Part shown: one piece after another, positions 51,706-61,256 of the stretch | How the letters are laid out: each line of letters starts with the position of its first letter | How positions within the stretch are numbered: position 1 is the stretch's first letter | Assembly (NCBI GenBank): GCA_035297145.1 | Contig: DATGZN010000011.1 | Location: 1-64,000, forward strand | Length of the DNA stretch: 64,000 bases | Origin: QHXW01 sp035297145 | GTDB taxonomy: Bacteria > Acidobacteriota > Terriglobia > Bryobacterales > Bryobacteraceae | Reading direction: 5' to 3' | Translations under genes and position numbers: made by a program | Notes under the pieces: generated by a model | Database searches by the model: none | Seen by the model: only the letters and a program-made list of their open reading frames with translations | Told to the model about the DNA's origin: nothing

Positions 51706-52980
51706 TTACCGCACAGGTGCACAGGTCCGGAACCCCGCGAAAATGTCTCGCCGGTCCTTCTGAAAATAGTTCCGCCACGTATTCCGGATCAGGCGCGAAC
51801 GAGTGGCCCAACAGCCACCGCGCAGCACCTTCCGCTCGGATCCAAACCAAGGTTGAGAGTATTCCTTGTACGGATCAACTGCGAATCCGGGATAAGGAAG
51901 GAAGTCGGTCGCAGTCCACTCCCACACATTGCCGATCATCTGCCGGCAGCCGTTCGCGCTATCTCCGGATGCGCGATCCCGCACGGAGACCGTTCCCAGA
52001 GAGCACGCGTCCAGGTGCGCGCGGCGGGCTGTTGGCTGTTCTTCTCCCCAGGGATACTGCTCCTTCTCCATGCCGGACGCCGCCAATTCCCACTCGGCTT
52101 CGCTGGGAAGCCGGCGTCCAGCCCACCGGCAATAAGCCTCGGCCTCATACCAGTTGACGTGCATCACCGGCTCCGTATCGGGCAACGGCAGAACCTGGTC
52201 ATAGAGGCGGTACGCCCATTTCCCGGCCTGTGGAATCCAGTACACCGGATGCTCCGCATGTTCCCGCTCACGCCACTTCCAGCCGCAGTCGCTCCACCAC
52301 TCCCTACGTTGGTAGCCGCGGTCGTTCACGAAGGCAGCAAATTCCTCATTCGTAACCGCGCACCGGGCGATAGCAAATGGAGCTAGATCCACCTCGTGAG
52401 CCCATTTCTCATTGTCGAAGACGAACCGCTGTCCTGGCAGCGCTCCCAGCCGGTAGATTCCTCCGTCAATTTCGACATCGCCACCACCGGTCGTTTTCAG
52501 CGAGGCGGATGACGCTGCCAGACGCCAGCCCGGCGGTGGCGCATATCCCAGTGTCTGCCGGGTGTAAGCTAAAGCCTCGCCGTGCATATCCTCATGCATG
52601 ATGGCCAACCAGTGGAAATAAGCTTCGTCCTCGCTGACACTGGCTTCCGAAAGCCGCTCCAAAACGGCGTCGAGAACCTGTTGCATGTAAGCCTGCGTGG
52701 CTGTCAGCGACGGCAGGGGTAATTCCCATCGTGCGTGATGGGAAACGGTGGCGGAATCCCAGAATTCATCGGCGTGAGGATGAATGGGACGTTCGCCACG
52801 CAGATGCCGCAGCGCCCACCTTTCCTGAAACCAGGCCACATGACCGATTTCCCAGATCGGCGGATTGATGATGTCGATCTCGGGCACGGTTAACCGCTCG
52901 TCGGAAAGATCGGATACCAGGTCGAGCGTTCGCTGCCGGGCGTCGAGCAACATGGACCGCAGTTCGGCAGCGGAGTACAT
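51706..52980 (-). CDS. senA: Selenoneine synthase SenA (EgtB-like sulfoxide-synthase family)
   Basis: A 424-residue two-domain protein. The DinB_2 part holds the expected iron ligands His47 (EIGHVAWF), His129 and His133 (MHEDMHGEAL). The formylglycine-enzyme-like part contains NVWEWT near 351-356, LRGGCWATRSRLIRNTWRN (quoted within limits as RGGCWATRSRL and RNTWRN) and GFRTC. EgtB-type enzymes join sulfur to hercynine; SenA joins a selenosugar. It is called SenA and not EgtB because the divergent neighbour is a clear SenB. They share a 41-base intergenic region. egtD, the hercynine-forming methyltransferase, and selD/senC are not in the window. Confidence 0.82.
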   Translation of the reverse strand: MYSAAELRSMLLDARQRTLDLVSDLSDERLTVPEIDIINPPIWEIGHVAWFQERWALRHLRGERPIHPHADEFWDSATVSHHARWELPLPSLTATQAYMQQVLDAVLERLSEASVSEDEAYFHWLAIMHEDMHGEALAYTRQTLGYAPPPGWRLAASSASLKTTGGGDVEIDGGIYRLGALPGQRFVFDNEKWAHEVDLAPFAIARCAVTNEEFAAFVNDRGYQRREWWSDCGWKWREREHAEHPVYWIPQAGKWAYRLYDQVLPLPDTEPVMHVNWYEAEAYCRWAGRRLPSEAEWELAASGMEKEQYPWGEEQPTARRAHLDACSLGTVSVRDRASGDSANGCRQMIGNVWEWTATDFLPYPGFAVDPYKEYSQPWFGSERKVLRGGCWATRSRLIRNTWRNYFQKDRRDIFAGFRTCAPVR

Positions 52981-53021
52981 TTCGCTATTGTAGATCGGCC
53001 GGGTTCCTCCGCACGGATGCT

Positions 53022-53981
53022 ATGATGCCCCCCATGCGGATTCGAATTGTCTGCCCCGCCCCGCCCGGCACACTCTACGGCAACCGCATCAGCGCTGAGC
53101 GCTGGGCCCGGATTCTTCGGCAATTGGGCCATCTCATCGCGATCGACACGAGCTATGATGGCGCACCCTGTGATCTGTTGATCGCGTTACACGCCAGGCG
53201 GAGCGCACAAGCAGTTTTCGATTTCGCCGAGCGTTACCCGCACAGGCCAGTCATCGTGGTTCTGACTGGCACCGACGTATACCGGGACATTCATCGGCAT
53301 CGGGGCGCGCAGCGTGCTCTAGAGGTGGCAACTCGCCTGGTGGTGCTGCAGCCTCTTGCGGCCAAGGAACTCACTCGCCACCTCCGCCTGAAGGCGCGGG
53401 TCATCTATCAATCCGTCGAGAAAACACCCGGGCTGATCGTCCGCTCCAATCAGGTGTTCCAGGTCGCTGTTGTGGGACACTTGCGGAGCATCAAGGATCC
53501 TTTTCGCGCGCCGATGGCTGTGCGAAGCCTGCCTGCAGCGTCCCGGATTCGTGTGGTGCACGCCGGCGCTGCCATGACCGAGCAGATGGCACACCGTGCG
53601 CGGGCCGAGCAGCAACGCAATCCCCGGTATCGCTGGTTAGGCGAAATTCCGCGCTGGAGAGTGCGACGTCTGATCGCCTCCAGTCATCTGCTGGCCTTAA
53701 GCTCGAAAATGGAGGGCGGCGCCAACGTGATCTCCGAAGCTATCATGGACGGCACTCCGGTCCTGGCCTCGCGCATTTCAGGTTCCATGGGGCTCCTCGG
53801 TGCCGATTATCCGGGTCTCTACCGGTTCGGAGACACCGAAGCTTTGCAGAGGCTGCTTCTTCGCGCCGAGGCGGACTCTACCTTCTACAGTAAGCTTCTT
53901 GGTCACGGTGCGAAGCTGTCGGCGCTCTTCCGACCGGCGCGCGAACGCGCCTCCTGGCGCGATCTCATCACCGAGCTGTGA
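53022..53981 (+). CDS. senB: Selenosugar synthase SenB (TIGR04348-type glycosyltransferase)
   Basis: A 319-residue GT4-like protein. The family signature is intact: IRIVCPAPPGTLYGNRISA, RWARILRQLGH, CDLLIALHARRSA, VVLTGTDVYRDIH, LVVLQPLAAKEL and RVIYQSV. SenB uses selenophosphate and a UDP-sugar to make a 1-seleno-sugar, which SenA joins to hercynine to form selenoneine. ATG at 53034 may be the true start. The divergent tight pairing with SenA is as expected for the pathway. Confidence 0.88.
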   Translation: MMPPMRIRIVCPAPPGTLYGNRISAERWARILRQLGHLIAIDTSYDGAPCDLLIALHARRSAQAVFDFAERYPHRPVIVVLTGTDVYRDIHRHRGAQRALEVATRLVVLQPLAAKELTRHLRLKARVIYQSVEKTPGLIVRSNQVFQVAVVGHLRSIKDPFRAPMAVRSLPAASRIRVVHAGAAMTEQMAHRARAEQQRNPRYRWLGEIPRWRVRRLIASSHLLALSSKMEGGANVISEAIMDGTPVLASRISGSMGLLGADYPGLYRFGDTEALQRLLLRAEADSTFYSKLLGHGAKLSALFRPARERASWRDLITEL

Positions 53982-54167
53982 GAATCAGGCTGGGCGTCGC
54001 ATAACGAACTGCGAATGCTCGCTGTATGTTGACAGACCCGGTCATCCCAGACAGATGATTGTGTTTTGATCGCGGGCGCCGCGTGACAACGGCCACCGAT
54101 TCGAGGTCAAGGAGGCGACTAGTGGCGGTTGTCAGGCGCTGAATAGGCTTGCTCTTACGCAAACAAG

Positions 54168-54920
54168 CTACTTCGGACGAACTGCAACCATTATCCACAT
54201 GTCCGCCGCGCCGATTCTATCGCCGGTTGACACTTCGGGCATCCGCTTCAGAAACGGATCTTCGCACTTCACGACTTGAAAACCGCCTCGCCCTAATTCA
54301 GCACGCGCCAGCCCAGGGTCGATTTCGTGATTCTTAATTTGGTCCGATCTGGACTCCGTTCGATGCGCTGGGAGGCTGTAATCCGCTATAACGAGACGGC
54401 CACCCGGTCTGAGTGCCCGGAAAATCTGCTGGAGCATAGGCTGATATTGCTGAAAGTGATGGTAAGTATTCACGACCAGGACGGCCGCTAACGAGTCAGC
54501 GGGGAGGGCGGGATCGTCGATCGCGCCCTTTACGACTTCCACATTGTGCAGATTGTATGCCTTCACTCTTTGATGGAGCCACTCGATAGCGTGGTCGGCT
54601 ACATCTTCTGCGAACACTTTCCCGGTGGGTCCGACCAGATCGGCCATCCGTTGAACGTAGTAGCCGTTTCCCGCTCCCACATCCGCCACCCAATCTCCCT
54701 TTGAGATCTCCAACGTTTTCAGGACATCTGTTGCCTTTTGATACCGTTCTCTGTCTTGATGTTCTTCGTCGAGATCTTGGGGGATTAACGGAACCGCAGG
54801 GGGTTGTTGTTGCCAGGCCCATGAAAAGCTGACCGTTGTGACCAGTACGATCAGGCTGAAAGACCTGGACCAGAAAAACAGTCCGCTGCAGTCACCTCTA
54901 GTGGTACTCTTATCGATCAT
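54168..54920 (-). CDS. Exported class I methyltransferase
   Basis: A 250-residue protein with a hydrophobic N-terminus (LFFWSRSFSLIVLVTTVSFS) and QQQPP linker. DWVADVGAGNGYYVQRMAD is the SAM motif I, VFAEDVADHAIEW motif II, DDPALPADSLAAVLVVNTYHHF (split: DDPALPADSLAAVL, NTYHHF) motif III, and LRPGGRLVIADY. Similar exported methyltransferases are found in Acidobacteria and Planctomycetes; substrate unknown. The open frame begins at 55208, but that part lacks family sequence. The start is chosen at 54920. It is divergent from the gamma-synthase gene. Confidence 0.82.
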   Translation of the reverse strand: MIDKSTTRGDCSGLFFWSRSFSLIVLVTTVSFSWAWQQQPPAVPLIPQDLDEEHQDRERYQKATDVLKTLEISKGDWVADVGAGNGYYVQRMADLVGPTGKVFAEDVADHAIEWLHQRVKAYNLHNVEVVKGAIDDPALPADSLAAVLVVNTYHHFQQYQPMLQQIFRALRPGGRLVIADYSLPAHRTESRSDQIKNHEIDPGLARAELGRGGFQVVKCEDPFLKRMPEVSTGDRIGAADMWIMVAVRPK

Positions 54921-55274
54921 TGTGCCGTCCAATGGTGGTGCCAAAAAACAGCCACGGCAGTCGCTATTCGGACATGGAGTCATCCTAGCACCGGCTCCGG
55001 ACCTGTTGTCGCCCGCATAAACAAAAATCGTCTTTTCGCCAGGCGATAGTATCAGTGCAAGCTTCAGCGCGATAGCGGATACGTCGCTGCAAAGATTGCC
55101 GACTCGCTCGGGCATGACCGCCGCCGATAAATCCGCCGCAGCGCTTGCCCTGTCATTGGCTATCGCCATCATAGCGATCATGAACCTGACTCGGCACTCC
55201 GCAGGCATGATGGGTCGCCAGTGTTTGCAGGCTAGCTTAGTTGGAAGCGCACATGAGTCTCGTACACTAAACGT

Positions 55275-56423
55275 ATGCGAATCGAAACGCTAGCGGTTCA
55301 CGCGGGTCGCTCCATCGATCCATCAAGCGGAGCAGTGACGCCGCCAATTCACCTGTCCACAACTTTCGAGCGCTCCAAAAACGGTGATTACCCGCTCGGC
55401 TTTTCCTATTCACGCGAGGATAATCCCAACCGGCGGATGCTGGAAGAGTGCCTGGGCGCGCTGGAGGGAGGAAAGGAAGCGCTGGTCCTTTCCTCTGGAC
55501 TGGCTGTGCTGACGGCCGTTCTCCAGGGTCTCGAACCTGGTGACCACATCATGGTGCCCGAGGACGTGTATTACGGCCTCAGGCAGGTTCTACACACCGT
55601 CTTCGCAAAATGGCCACTAGAAGTAACCTACGTCGACATGACGGACCTCAATGCAGTGCGCTCCGCGGTACGCCCGACCACGCGGTTGATCTGGGTGGAG
55701 ACTCCATCGAACCCACTGCTCAAGATCTCCGACCTTGCCGGTATCGCCGAGATCGCGCGGAAGGCAAACGCGATCAGCATCTGTGATGGAACGTTCACTA
55801 CACCGGTGGTGCAACAGCCGTTCCAGTACGGCATCGACATGGTCACGCACTCGACGACGAAATACCTGGGTGGTCACAGTGACGTTGTAGGTGGGGCGCT
55901 CATAACGCGGTTTGACAATTATCTGTTTGAACGGGTTCGGAACGCTCAGCGATACGGCGGCGCTGTTCCCTCGCCCTTCGATTGCTGGCTGATACTCCGG
56001 GGAGTGTCTACCCTTTCGTGCCGGATGCGTGCGCACCTGGAAAGCGCGAGCGCGATTGCGGTCTACCTGAAAGGACACCCGGCCGTCGAACACGTGTACT
56101 ACCCCGGGCTTCCCGATCATTCCGGGCATGAGCTGGCATCCCGCCAGATGGCGGGCTTCGGGGGGATGCTCTCGTTTCAGGTTCGCGGCGCGCGTGAACA
56201 GGCCATGGCAGTGGCTGCAAATCTGCGCTTGTTCACAAGGGCAACCAGTCTCGGCGGCCCGCACAGCTTCGTCGAGCACCGCGCATCGATCGAGGGTCCT
56301 GATACCAAGACGCCACAGAACCTGCTGCGCCTTTCTATCGGACTCGAAAACGCTGCTGATCTTATCGCAGACCTGGATCAAGCGCTGAGCAGGGTAACAG
56401 GTGGAACAGGGCAGCTCGTTTAG
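55275..56423 (+). CDS. Cystathionine gamma-synthase/lyase-type PLP enzyme
   Basis: A 382-residue Cys/Met metabolism enzyme. IETLAVHAGR is the usual start; PIHLSTTFER and YSREDNPNRRMLEECL (Tyr and Arg contact PLP phosphate of the neighbour), LSSGLAVLTAVL, WVETPSNPLL, and THSTTKYLGGHSDVVGG holds the catalytic Lys. It transfers or eliminates at the gamma carbon; synthase and lyase (or methionine gamma-lyase) cannot be separated with confidence. It would supply cystathionine, homocysteine or cysteine, fitting the sulfur theme of nearby genes. Single-gene unit. Confidence 0.92.
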   Translation: MRIETLAVHAGRSIDPSSGAVTPPIHLSTTFERSKNGDYPLGFSYSREDNPNRRMLEECLGALEGGKEALVLSSGLAVLTAVLQGLEPGDHIMVPEDVYYGLRQVLHTVFAKWPLEVTYVDMTDLNAVRSAVRPTTRLIWVETPSNPLLKISDLAGIAEIARKANAISICDGTFTTPVVQQPFQYGIDMVTHSTTKYLGGHSDVVGGALITRFDNYLFERVRNAQRYGGAVPSPFDCWLILRGVSTLSCRMRAHLESASAIAVYLKGHPAVEHVYYPGLPDHSGHELASRQMAGFGGMLSFQVRGAREQAMAVAANLRLFTRATSLGGPHSFVEHRASIEGPDTKTPQNLLRLSIGLENAADLIADLDQALSRVTGGTGQLV

Positions 56424-56853
56424 GACGCGAGTGCCGGTCGGGCGACGATGCCGGCGAAGACCAGCGGGACCCAACCTGGCACGCAATATCCGCGAGAACC
56501 GCCTCGCCGTGCTGTCGGTCGTCATGAGACGCGACTGACGCCAATCGCCGCCGGCGGGCGAAGCTGGTAGGAGTGCAATCATCGCTGCCACCAAGAAGCG
56601 TTGGGCAGCGATCAGGGCGAAAGGTGAAAATCGAAACCGTCAGCAGCAAGAAAACTGCCTGCTGAAATGGCGGCAAGTGTACCAATTGCATTTTGTCTCA
56701 ACGGAAGGGTTCACCCCAACTTGATGTGCTATAAGTGTGCTAATCAATTCGTCCACCCCCATGCCGCCCCGGGACCGCCTCACTACGCCGTTGATCCGTG
56801 AGCGTCTGGGCGGATACTACGCGAGACAGTGATGGTGGAATAATGAATTCAAG
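56424..56853 (+). other. 430-base interval without a supported gene
   Basis: Between the gamma-synthase and the DUF1592 gene. A 109-codon minus frame has a hydrophobic stretch (PPFQQAVFLLLTVSIFTF) but continues in poor composition and overlaps the gamma-synthase 3' end. The 56722-56745 stretch is AT-rich (TTGATGTGCTATAAGTGTGC) and could hold a promoter. Nothing else recognised. Confidence 0.45.
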
Positions 56854-59800
56854 ATGCAGTTTAGAGCCGCTTCCCTCATGTTTGCCACTGTCGCTATGAG
56901 GGCGGCCACCGCCGCACCTCCGCTGGAGCAAGAGTTCAAGCAAACCGTGCGGCCCTTCGTGATGAAATACTGCGTCGGCTGCCATAGCGGCCAGACCCCA
57001 GCTGCACAGTTCGACCTCAAGTCATACACCTCGTTAGAAACCGTCACTGCGGATTTTCCACATTGGACGCTCTTGATGGAACGCCTCGCGGCCAAGGAGA
57101 TGCCGCCGAAGCCGATGCCGTCTCCGCCAGCGGAAGCCAGCCAGAAGGTGATCGCCTGGGTACGAGAGGTGCGCGCCGAACAAATCAGAAAGTTCGCGCG
57201 CGATCCTGGACAGGTGCTGGTGCGGCGGCTCAGTAACGCCGAGTATGACTACACCATTCGCGATCTCACGGGCCATGATATGCGGGTCACACGGGAGTTT
57301 CCCGTGGATCCGGCCAATCCCGCTGGTTTTGATAACTCGGGTGAGTCGTTGACCATGTCGCCGGCTCTGCTGAATAAGTATCTGCGGGCAGCCCGCGAAG
57401 TGGCGGATCACATGGTTCTGAGGCCTGACACCATCGACTTCGCACCGGATCCGATGCTGGTCGAGACGGACCGCGAGAAGTACGCGATTCAACGCATCGT
57501 TAATTTCTATTTCCGGCAACCCACCAATTATGCGGATTACTTTTATGCCGCATGGTGCTTCCAGTATCGCAGCGCCCTCGGCAAGCCGCGCGCGACTCTC
57601 GCCTCCATTGCGGCGGATTCCAAAGTAAGCCCCAAGTATCCGCCGATGGTCTGGGAGATTCTGCATGACAAAGATGCGATCGGTCCCGTCTTGAAGCTCC
57701 AGAACATGTGGCGGGCTCTGCCCCCTCCGGCGTCCAATGAACCGGAAGCTCTTCACGCGAAACTTGTCGAAATGAGCGATTTCGTAACCAAGATTCGCGC
57801 CCACACGGCCATGCAGTTCGCCGCGCCCAAGGTGGAAGGCTTGCCGCCCGGATCACAGCCCTTGCTGAACTGGAAGCTGAAGAACTTCGCATCGCATCGC
57901 CGCGAAAGCGACCCCAAGGATCTGCGTAACGATACCGATCCGCCCGAGGTGGTGCCCAAGATCCCCGATTATCCCGATCTTCACGAAGAAGCTGCACCAC
58001 GCTGGGCCGCGATTTCGGCAAAGGCGCGCGCCGGCGACCCCGACCTTGTCGTTCCGGCCGCCGAGCGCCGGCGTTATGAAGCCGCGTTCGCGCGCTTCGC
58101 CTCTGTTTTCCCGGATGCTTTCTATTTAAGCGAGCGCGGCCGCTATTTCCCGGACGATTCCGACGACAAAGGCCGCCTGCTGAGCGCTGGCTATCACAAC
58201 GTGATGGGCTTCTATCGTGACGATACACCGCTGATGGATCTGATCCTCGGTGAAAAAGGCCAACTGGAAATCAACCGGCTGTGGGATGAGTTCGATTTCA
58301 TCGCCAATTTCACGGCCCGCACCTGGACGCAATTTTTTCTCAACCAGAGTGGAGAGGTTGCCGGTAAAGGAGCGGAATCCGGCACACCGCGGCCTACGGA
58401 TCACGAAATTACCGATGCGCCGGTCATCATGGCATTGCGCGACGCATATCTGGAAAGAGCCATGGCCGATCCTGAGAATGACCCCGTCGCTCCGCAAGCG
58501 ATCCGCGATCACTTCGACCGCGTGAACCACACGCTTCGGAACTTGGAAAAGGAGCGGGCAGATGCGGAGCCGAAGCATCTTGAAGCGCTTCTGCGCTTTA
58601 CTGAGCGCGCCTACCGGCGCCCGCTTACCAAGCCCGAGCGCGATGACGTGCTTGCGTATTACCATGCGCTTCGCACCAAGAACGAGCTGTCCCACGAGGA
58701 CGCCATGCGCGATTCGGTGGTCGGCATCCTGATGTCGCCCGACTTCCTCTACCGGCTGGACCTTTCCGACCTTGGCATGACTCGTTCGAAATCTCCCCTT
58801 CGTCCGGCGGCGCTGACTAGCGCCGTGCCGTTCTCGAGCCAGCCCTTATCCGGCTATGCGCTCGCGAGCAGGCTGAGCTATTTCCTGTGGTCCAGTTTGC
58901 CCGACGGTGAGTTGTTGCGGCACGCGGCCACGGGTAATCTGCGTAAGCCGGATGTTCTCCTGGCGCAAGCGCGGCGTATGTTGAAAGACCCTCGCGTGCG
59001 CGGGCTGGCAACTGAATTCACTGGAAACTGGCTCGGTATTCGCCAATTCGAGACGAACAATTCCGTCGACCGTGGACGCTTTCCAGCTTTCAACGATGAT
59101 TTGCGCGAGGCGATGTTTCAGGAACCCATCCGTTTCGTGGAAGACTTGGTTTCCAACAACCGCTCTGTCCTTGATCTCCTGTATGGCAACTACACATTTG
59201 TGAATCCCCCGCTGGCGAAACACTACGGCATACCTGGAATCGAACGTGACGGGAATACTTGGGTTCGCGTGGACGACGCCGCCCGTTATGGGCGCGGTGG
59301 TCTGTTGCCGATGGCAGTATTTCTGACGCAAAACTCGCCTGGACTCAGAACCAGTCCGGTGAAGAGGGGAAGCTGGGTGGTGCAACGCGTGCTCGGAATA
59401 AGAATCCCGCCGCCTCCCCCGGTAGTCCCGGAATTACCGGCAGATGAGGCGAAATCGGATTTGCCAGTGCGCGACATGCTCGCCAAACATCGGGAAAACC
59501 CGGTATGCGCCGCGTGTCATTCGCGGTTCGATGCATTCGGCCTCGCCTTTGAAGGCTATGGGCCGGTAGGAGATGCCAGAACGAGTGACCTCGCCGGGCG
59601 GCCAGTGGATACCACGGTCACCTATCCGGGCGGTTCGCAGGGCACTGGATTGGAGGGCTTACAAGCTTTCATCCGCGCCAACCGCCAAAAAGAATTCGTG
59701 GATAATCTCAGCCGCAAACTCCTCGCCTATTCTTTGAACAGATCGCTCCAACTTTCGGACGAAGCCCTTCTCGACCGCATGGAAACGCACCTTGCGGCCA

Positions 59801-59922
59801 ACGAATACCGCTTCGACTCGCTCGTCGAAACCATTGTCACGAGCCCTCAGTTTCTGACCAGACGAGTTCCGGATGCGTCCGAATCGTCCAGGGCAGCGTT
59901 ACAATCGAGAGGAGCGAACTAG
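56854..59922 (+). CDS. DUF1592-family secreted cytochrome-like protein
   Basis: A 1022-residue protein with a weak signal peptide. Haem c motif CVGCH at residues 40-44 marks the planctomycete-cytochrome domain; a second CxxCH (CAACHSRFDAFGLAF) lies near residue 885 within a DUF1588-like block. Between are DUF1587-like (LVRRLSNAEYDYTIRDLTG), DUF1595/1592-like (FTERAYRRPLTKPERDDVL, LASRLSYFLWSSLPD) regions; FDNLSRKL-like (VDNLSRKLLAYSLNR) belongs to DUF1585. Such proteins and a following DUF1552 protein are a conserved pair in Planctomycetes, Verrucomicrobia and Acidobacteria, thought to act in degradation of polymers or in electron transfer outside the membrane. Three bases separate it from the DUF1552 gene. 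Confidence 0.93.
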   Translation: MQFRAASLMFATVAMRAATAAPPLEQEFKQTVRPFVMKYCVGCHSGQTPAAQFDLKSYTSLETVTADFPHWTLLMERLAAKEMPPKPMPSPPAEASQKVIAWVREVRAEQIRKFARDPGQVLVRRLSNAEYDYTIRDLTGHDMRVTREFPVDPANPAGFDNSGESLTMSPALLNKYLRAAREVADHMVLRPDTIDFAPDPMLVETDREKYAIQRIVNFYFRQPTNYADYFYAAWCFQYRSALGKPRATLASIAADSKVSPKYPPMVWEILHDKDAIGPVLKLQNMWRALPPPASNEPEALHAKLVEMSDFVTKIRAHTAMQFAAPKVEGLPPGSQPLLNWKLKNFASHRRESDPKDLRNDTDPPEVVPKIPDYPDLHEEAAPRWAAISAKARAGDPDLVVPAAERRRYEAAFARFASVFPDAFYLSERGRYFPDDSDDKGRLLSAGYHNVMGFYRDDTPLMDLILGEKGQLEINRLWDEFDFIANFTARTWTQFFLNQSGEVAGKGAESGTPRPTDHEITDAPVIMALRDAYLERAMADPENDPVAPQAIRDHFDRVNHTLRNLEKERADAEPKHLEALLRFTERAYRRPLTKPERDDVLAYYHALRTKNELSHEDAMRDSVVGILMSPDFLYRLDLSDLGMTRSKSPLRPAALTSAVPFSSQPLSGYALASRLSYFLWSSLPDGELLRHAATGNLRKPDVLLAQARRMLKDPRVRGLATEFTGNWLGIRQFETNNSVDRGRFPAFNDDLREAMFQEPIRFVEDLVSNNRSVLDLLYGNYTFVNPPLAKHYGIPGIERDGNTWVRVDDAARYGRGGLLPMAVFLTQNSPGLRTSPVKRGSWVVQRVLGIRIPPPPPVVPELPADEAKSDLPVRDMLAKHRENPVCAACHSRFDAFGLAFEGYGPVGDARTSDLAGRPVDTTVTYPGGSQGTGLEGLQAFIRANRQKEFVDNLSRKLLAYSLNRSLQLSDEALLDRMETHLAANEYRFDSLVETIVTSPQFLTRRVPDASESSRAALQSRGAN

Positions 59923-59924
59923 CG

Positions 59925-61247
59925 ATGTCCGGAAAATCGGCTCGAGCCATCTCGCGGCGTACCGTTCTTCGCGGCGCCGGCTGCACCGTGGCATTGCCAT
60001 GGCTGGAATCCCTTCACGCATTCGCTTCGACGTCCTCCCAGGCCGCATTCCCGAAGCGATTTGGCGTCGTGTTTCTCGGTAACGGCATCAACGAGGATCA
60101 TTGGAGCGCCGAAGGTCAAGGCGCTGCGATGAAACTCAGTAAGACGCTAGAGCCGTTGGAGCGGTTGAAGCAAAAGATCAATGTGATCGACGGTCTCTTC
60201 GTGAAGTCGCTCACCAATCAGGGTATTCATCCCGGGCAGACGGGAAGTCTGCTGTCGGGCGCGCACATTTCGAAGGGCGCCATCATCCACTCGGGCATCA
60301 GTGTGGATCAGATGATCGCCAGCCGCGTAGGCGAAGAGACGCCGCAATCCAGTATCGTGCTGGCGTGCGAGCAGCCCATGACTGGTTATCACGAGACAAA
60401 CTTTTCCATGGCGTACAGTTCGCATATCTCGTGGCAAAGTCCGGATTCGCCCGTCCCCGTAGAAGTTTACCCGTCTCTGGCCTGGGACAACCTGTTTGAT
60501 AACCGTGGCAACCTGTTGAACATCAGCATTCTCGACCGCGTGAAGGATCGCGCCCAGGACCTCACACGAAAAATCAGCTCGAGCGACAAGGGAAAGCTGG
60601 ACGAATATCTCACCAGTGTGCGGGAAGTGGAGAAGCGCGTGGAAGGGATGCGCAAGAGCAAGGCGGCCGCGGAGGACGCCGCCGGCGCGAAGAATACTCC
60701 TATTGCGGCGATGGAGCGTCCGGCCAACGGATTGCCGGAGGATCTGCGCGAGCACGCGCGTCTGATGTGCGACATAATCGCGATCGCTTTTCAAACCAAC
60801 AAGACCCGCGTTGCGTCGCTGATTATCTCGCGCGATTTGTCCGCGATGTACTATCCGTTCCTTGACGTCAAGGAAGGACATCATGCGGCGTCCCATAACA
60901 ATAATTCGGACGGATATGAACGCATCGCCCGCTTTCATGTGAGCCAATATGCATATTTGTCTTCCAAGCTGGACGGCATGAGAGAAGGCGACGGCACGGT
61001 GCTCGACAATACCTGTCTCATGTTCCTTTCTAATCTTTGGATCGGCCGCAAGCATGATAATTTCAGATTGCCGGTGGTGCTCGCAGGCGGACTCGGCGGG
61101 ACGCTCGAAACCGGGCGTACGCTGAATTACCTGAACGAAAGCGAAGACCAGCGCAAGATGTGCAGCTTATATCTATCGCTTATGGATCGCTTTGGCGTGA
61201 AACTCGAGCAATTCGGCGACGCTCAGACGCGATTGGAGCGCCTCTAG
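59925..61247 (+). CDS. DUF1552-family secreted protein
   Basis: A 440-residue protein with a twin-arginine type leader (SRRTVLRGAGCTVALPWLE), so exported folded. Core segments RFGVVFLGNGINEDHW, HPGQTGSLLSGAHI, SVDQMIASRVG and VKEGHHAASHNNN are typical for DUF1552, a sulfatase/alkaline phosphatase-like domain of unknown catalysis. It begins three bases after the DUF1592 gene, so the products almost surely act together. Often reported as a conserved pair without proven function. Confidence 0.93.
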   Translation: MSGKSARAISRRTVLRGAGCTVALPWLESLHAFASTSSQAAFPKRFGVVFLGNGINEDHWSAEGQGAAMKLSKTLEPLERLKQKINVIDGLFVKSLTNQGIHPGQTGSLLSGAHISKGAIIHSGISVDQMIASRVGEETPQSSIVLACEQPMTGYHETNFSMAYSSHISWQSPDSPVPVEVYPSLAWDNLFDNRGNLLNISILDRVKDRAQDLTRKISSSDKGKLDEYLTSVREVEKRVEGMRKSKAAAEDAAGAKNTPIAAMERPANGLPEDLREHARLMCDIIAIAFQTNKTRVASLIISRDLSAMYYPFLDVKEGHHAASHNNNSDGYERIARFHVSQYAYLSSKLDGMREGDGTVLDNTCLMFLSNLWIGRKHDNFRLPVVLAGGLGGTLETGRTLNYLNESEDQRKMCSLYLSLMDRFGVKLEQFGDAQTRLERL

Positions 61248-61256
61248 CGCTCGGGT

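Noticed and set aside
51706..52980. Calling the gene egtB
   Set aside because: The EgtB-like fold fits, but the divergent neighbour is SenB-type, so SenA is favoured; phylogeny would decide.
56362..56691. 109-codon minus frame with hydrophobic start
   Set aside because: No ribosome-binding site, poor composition after residue 30 and overlap with the gamma-synthase 3' end.
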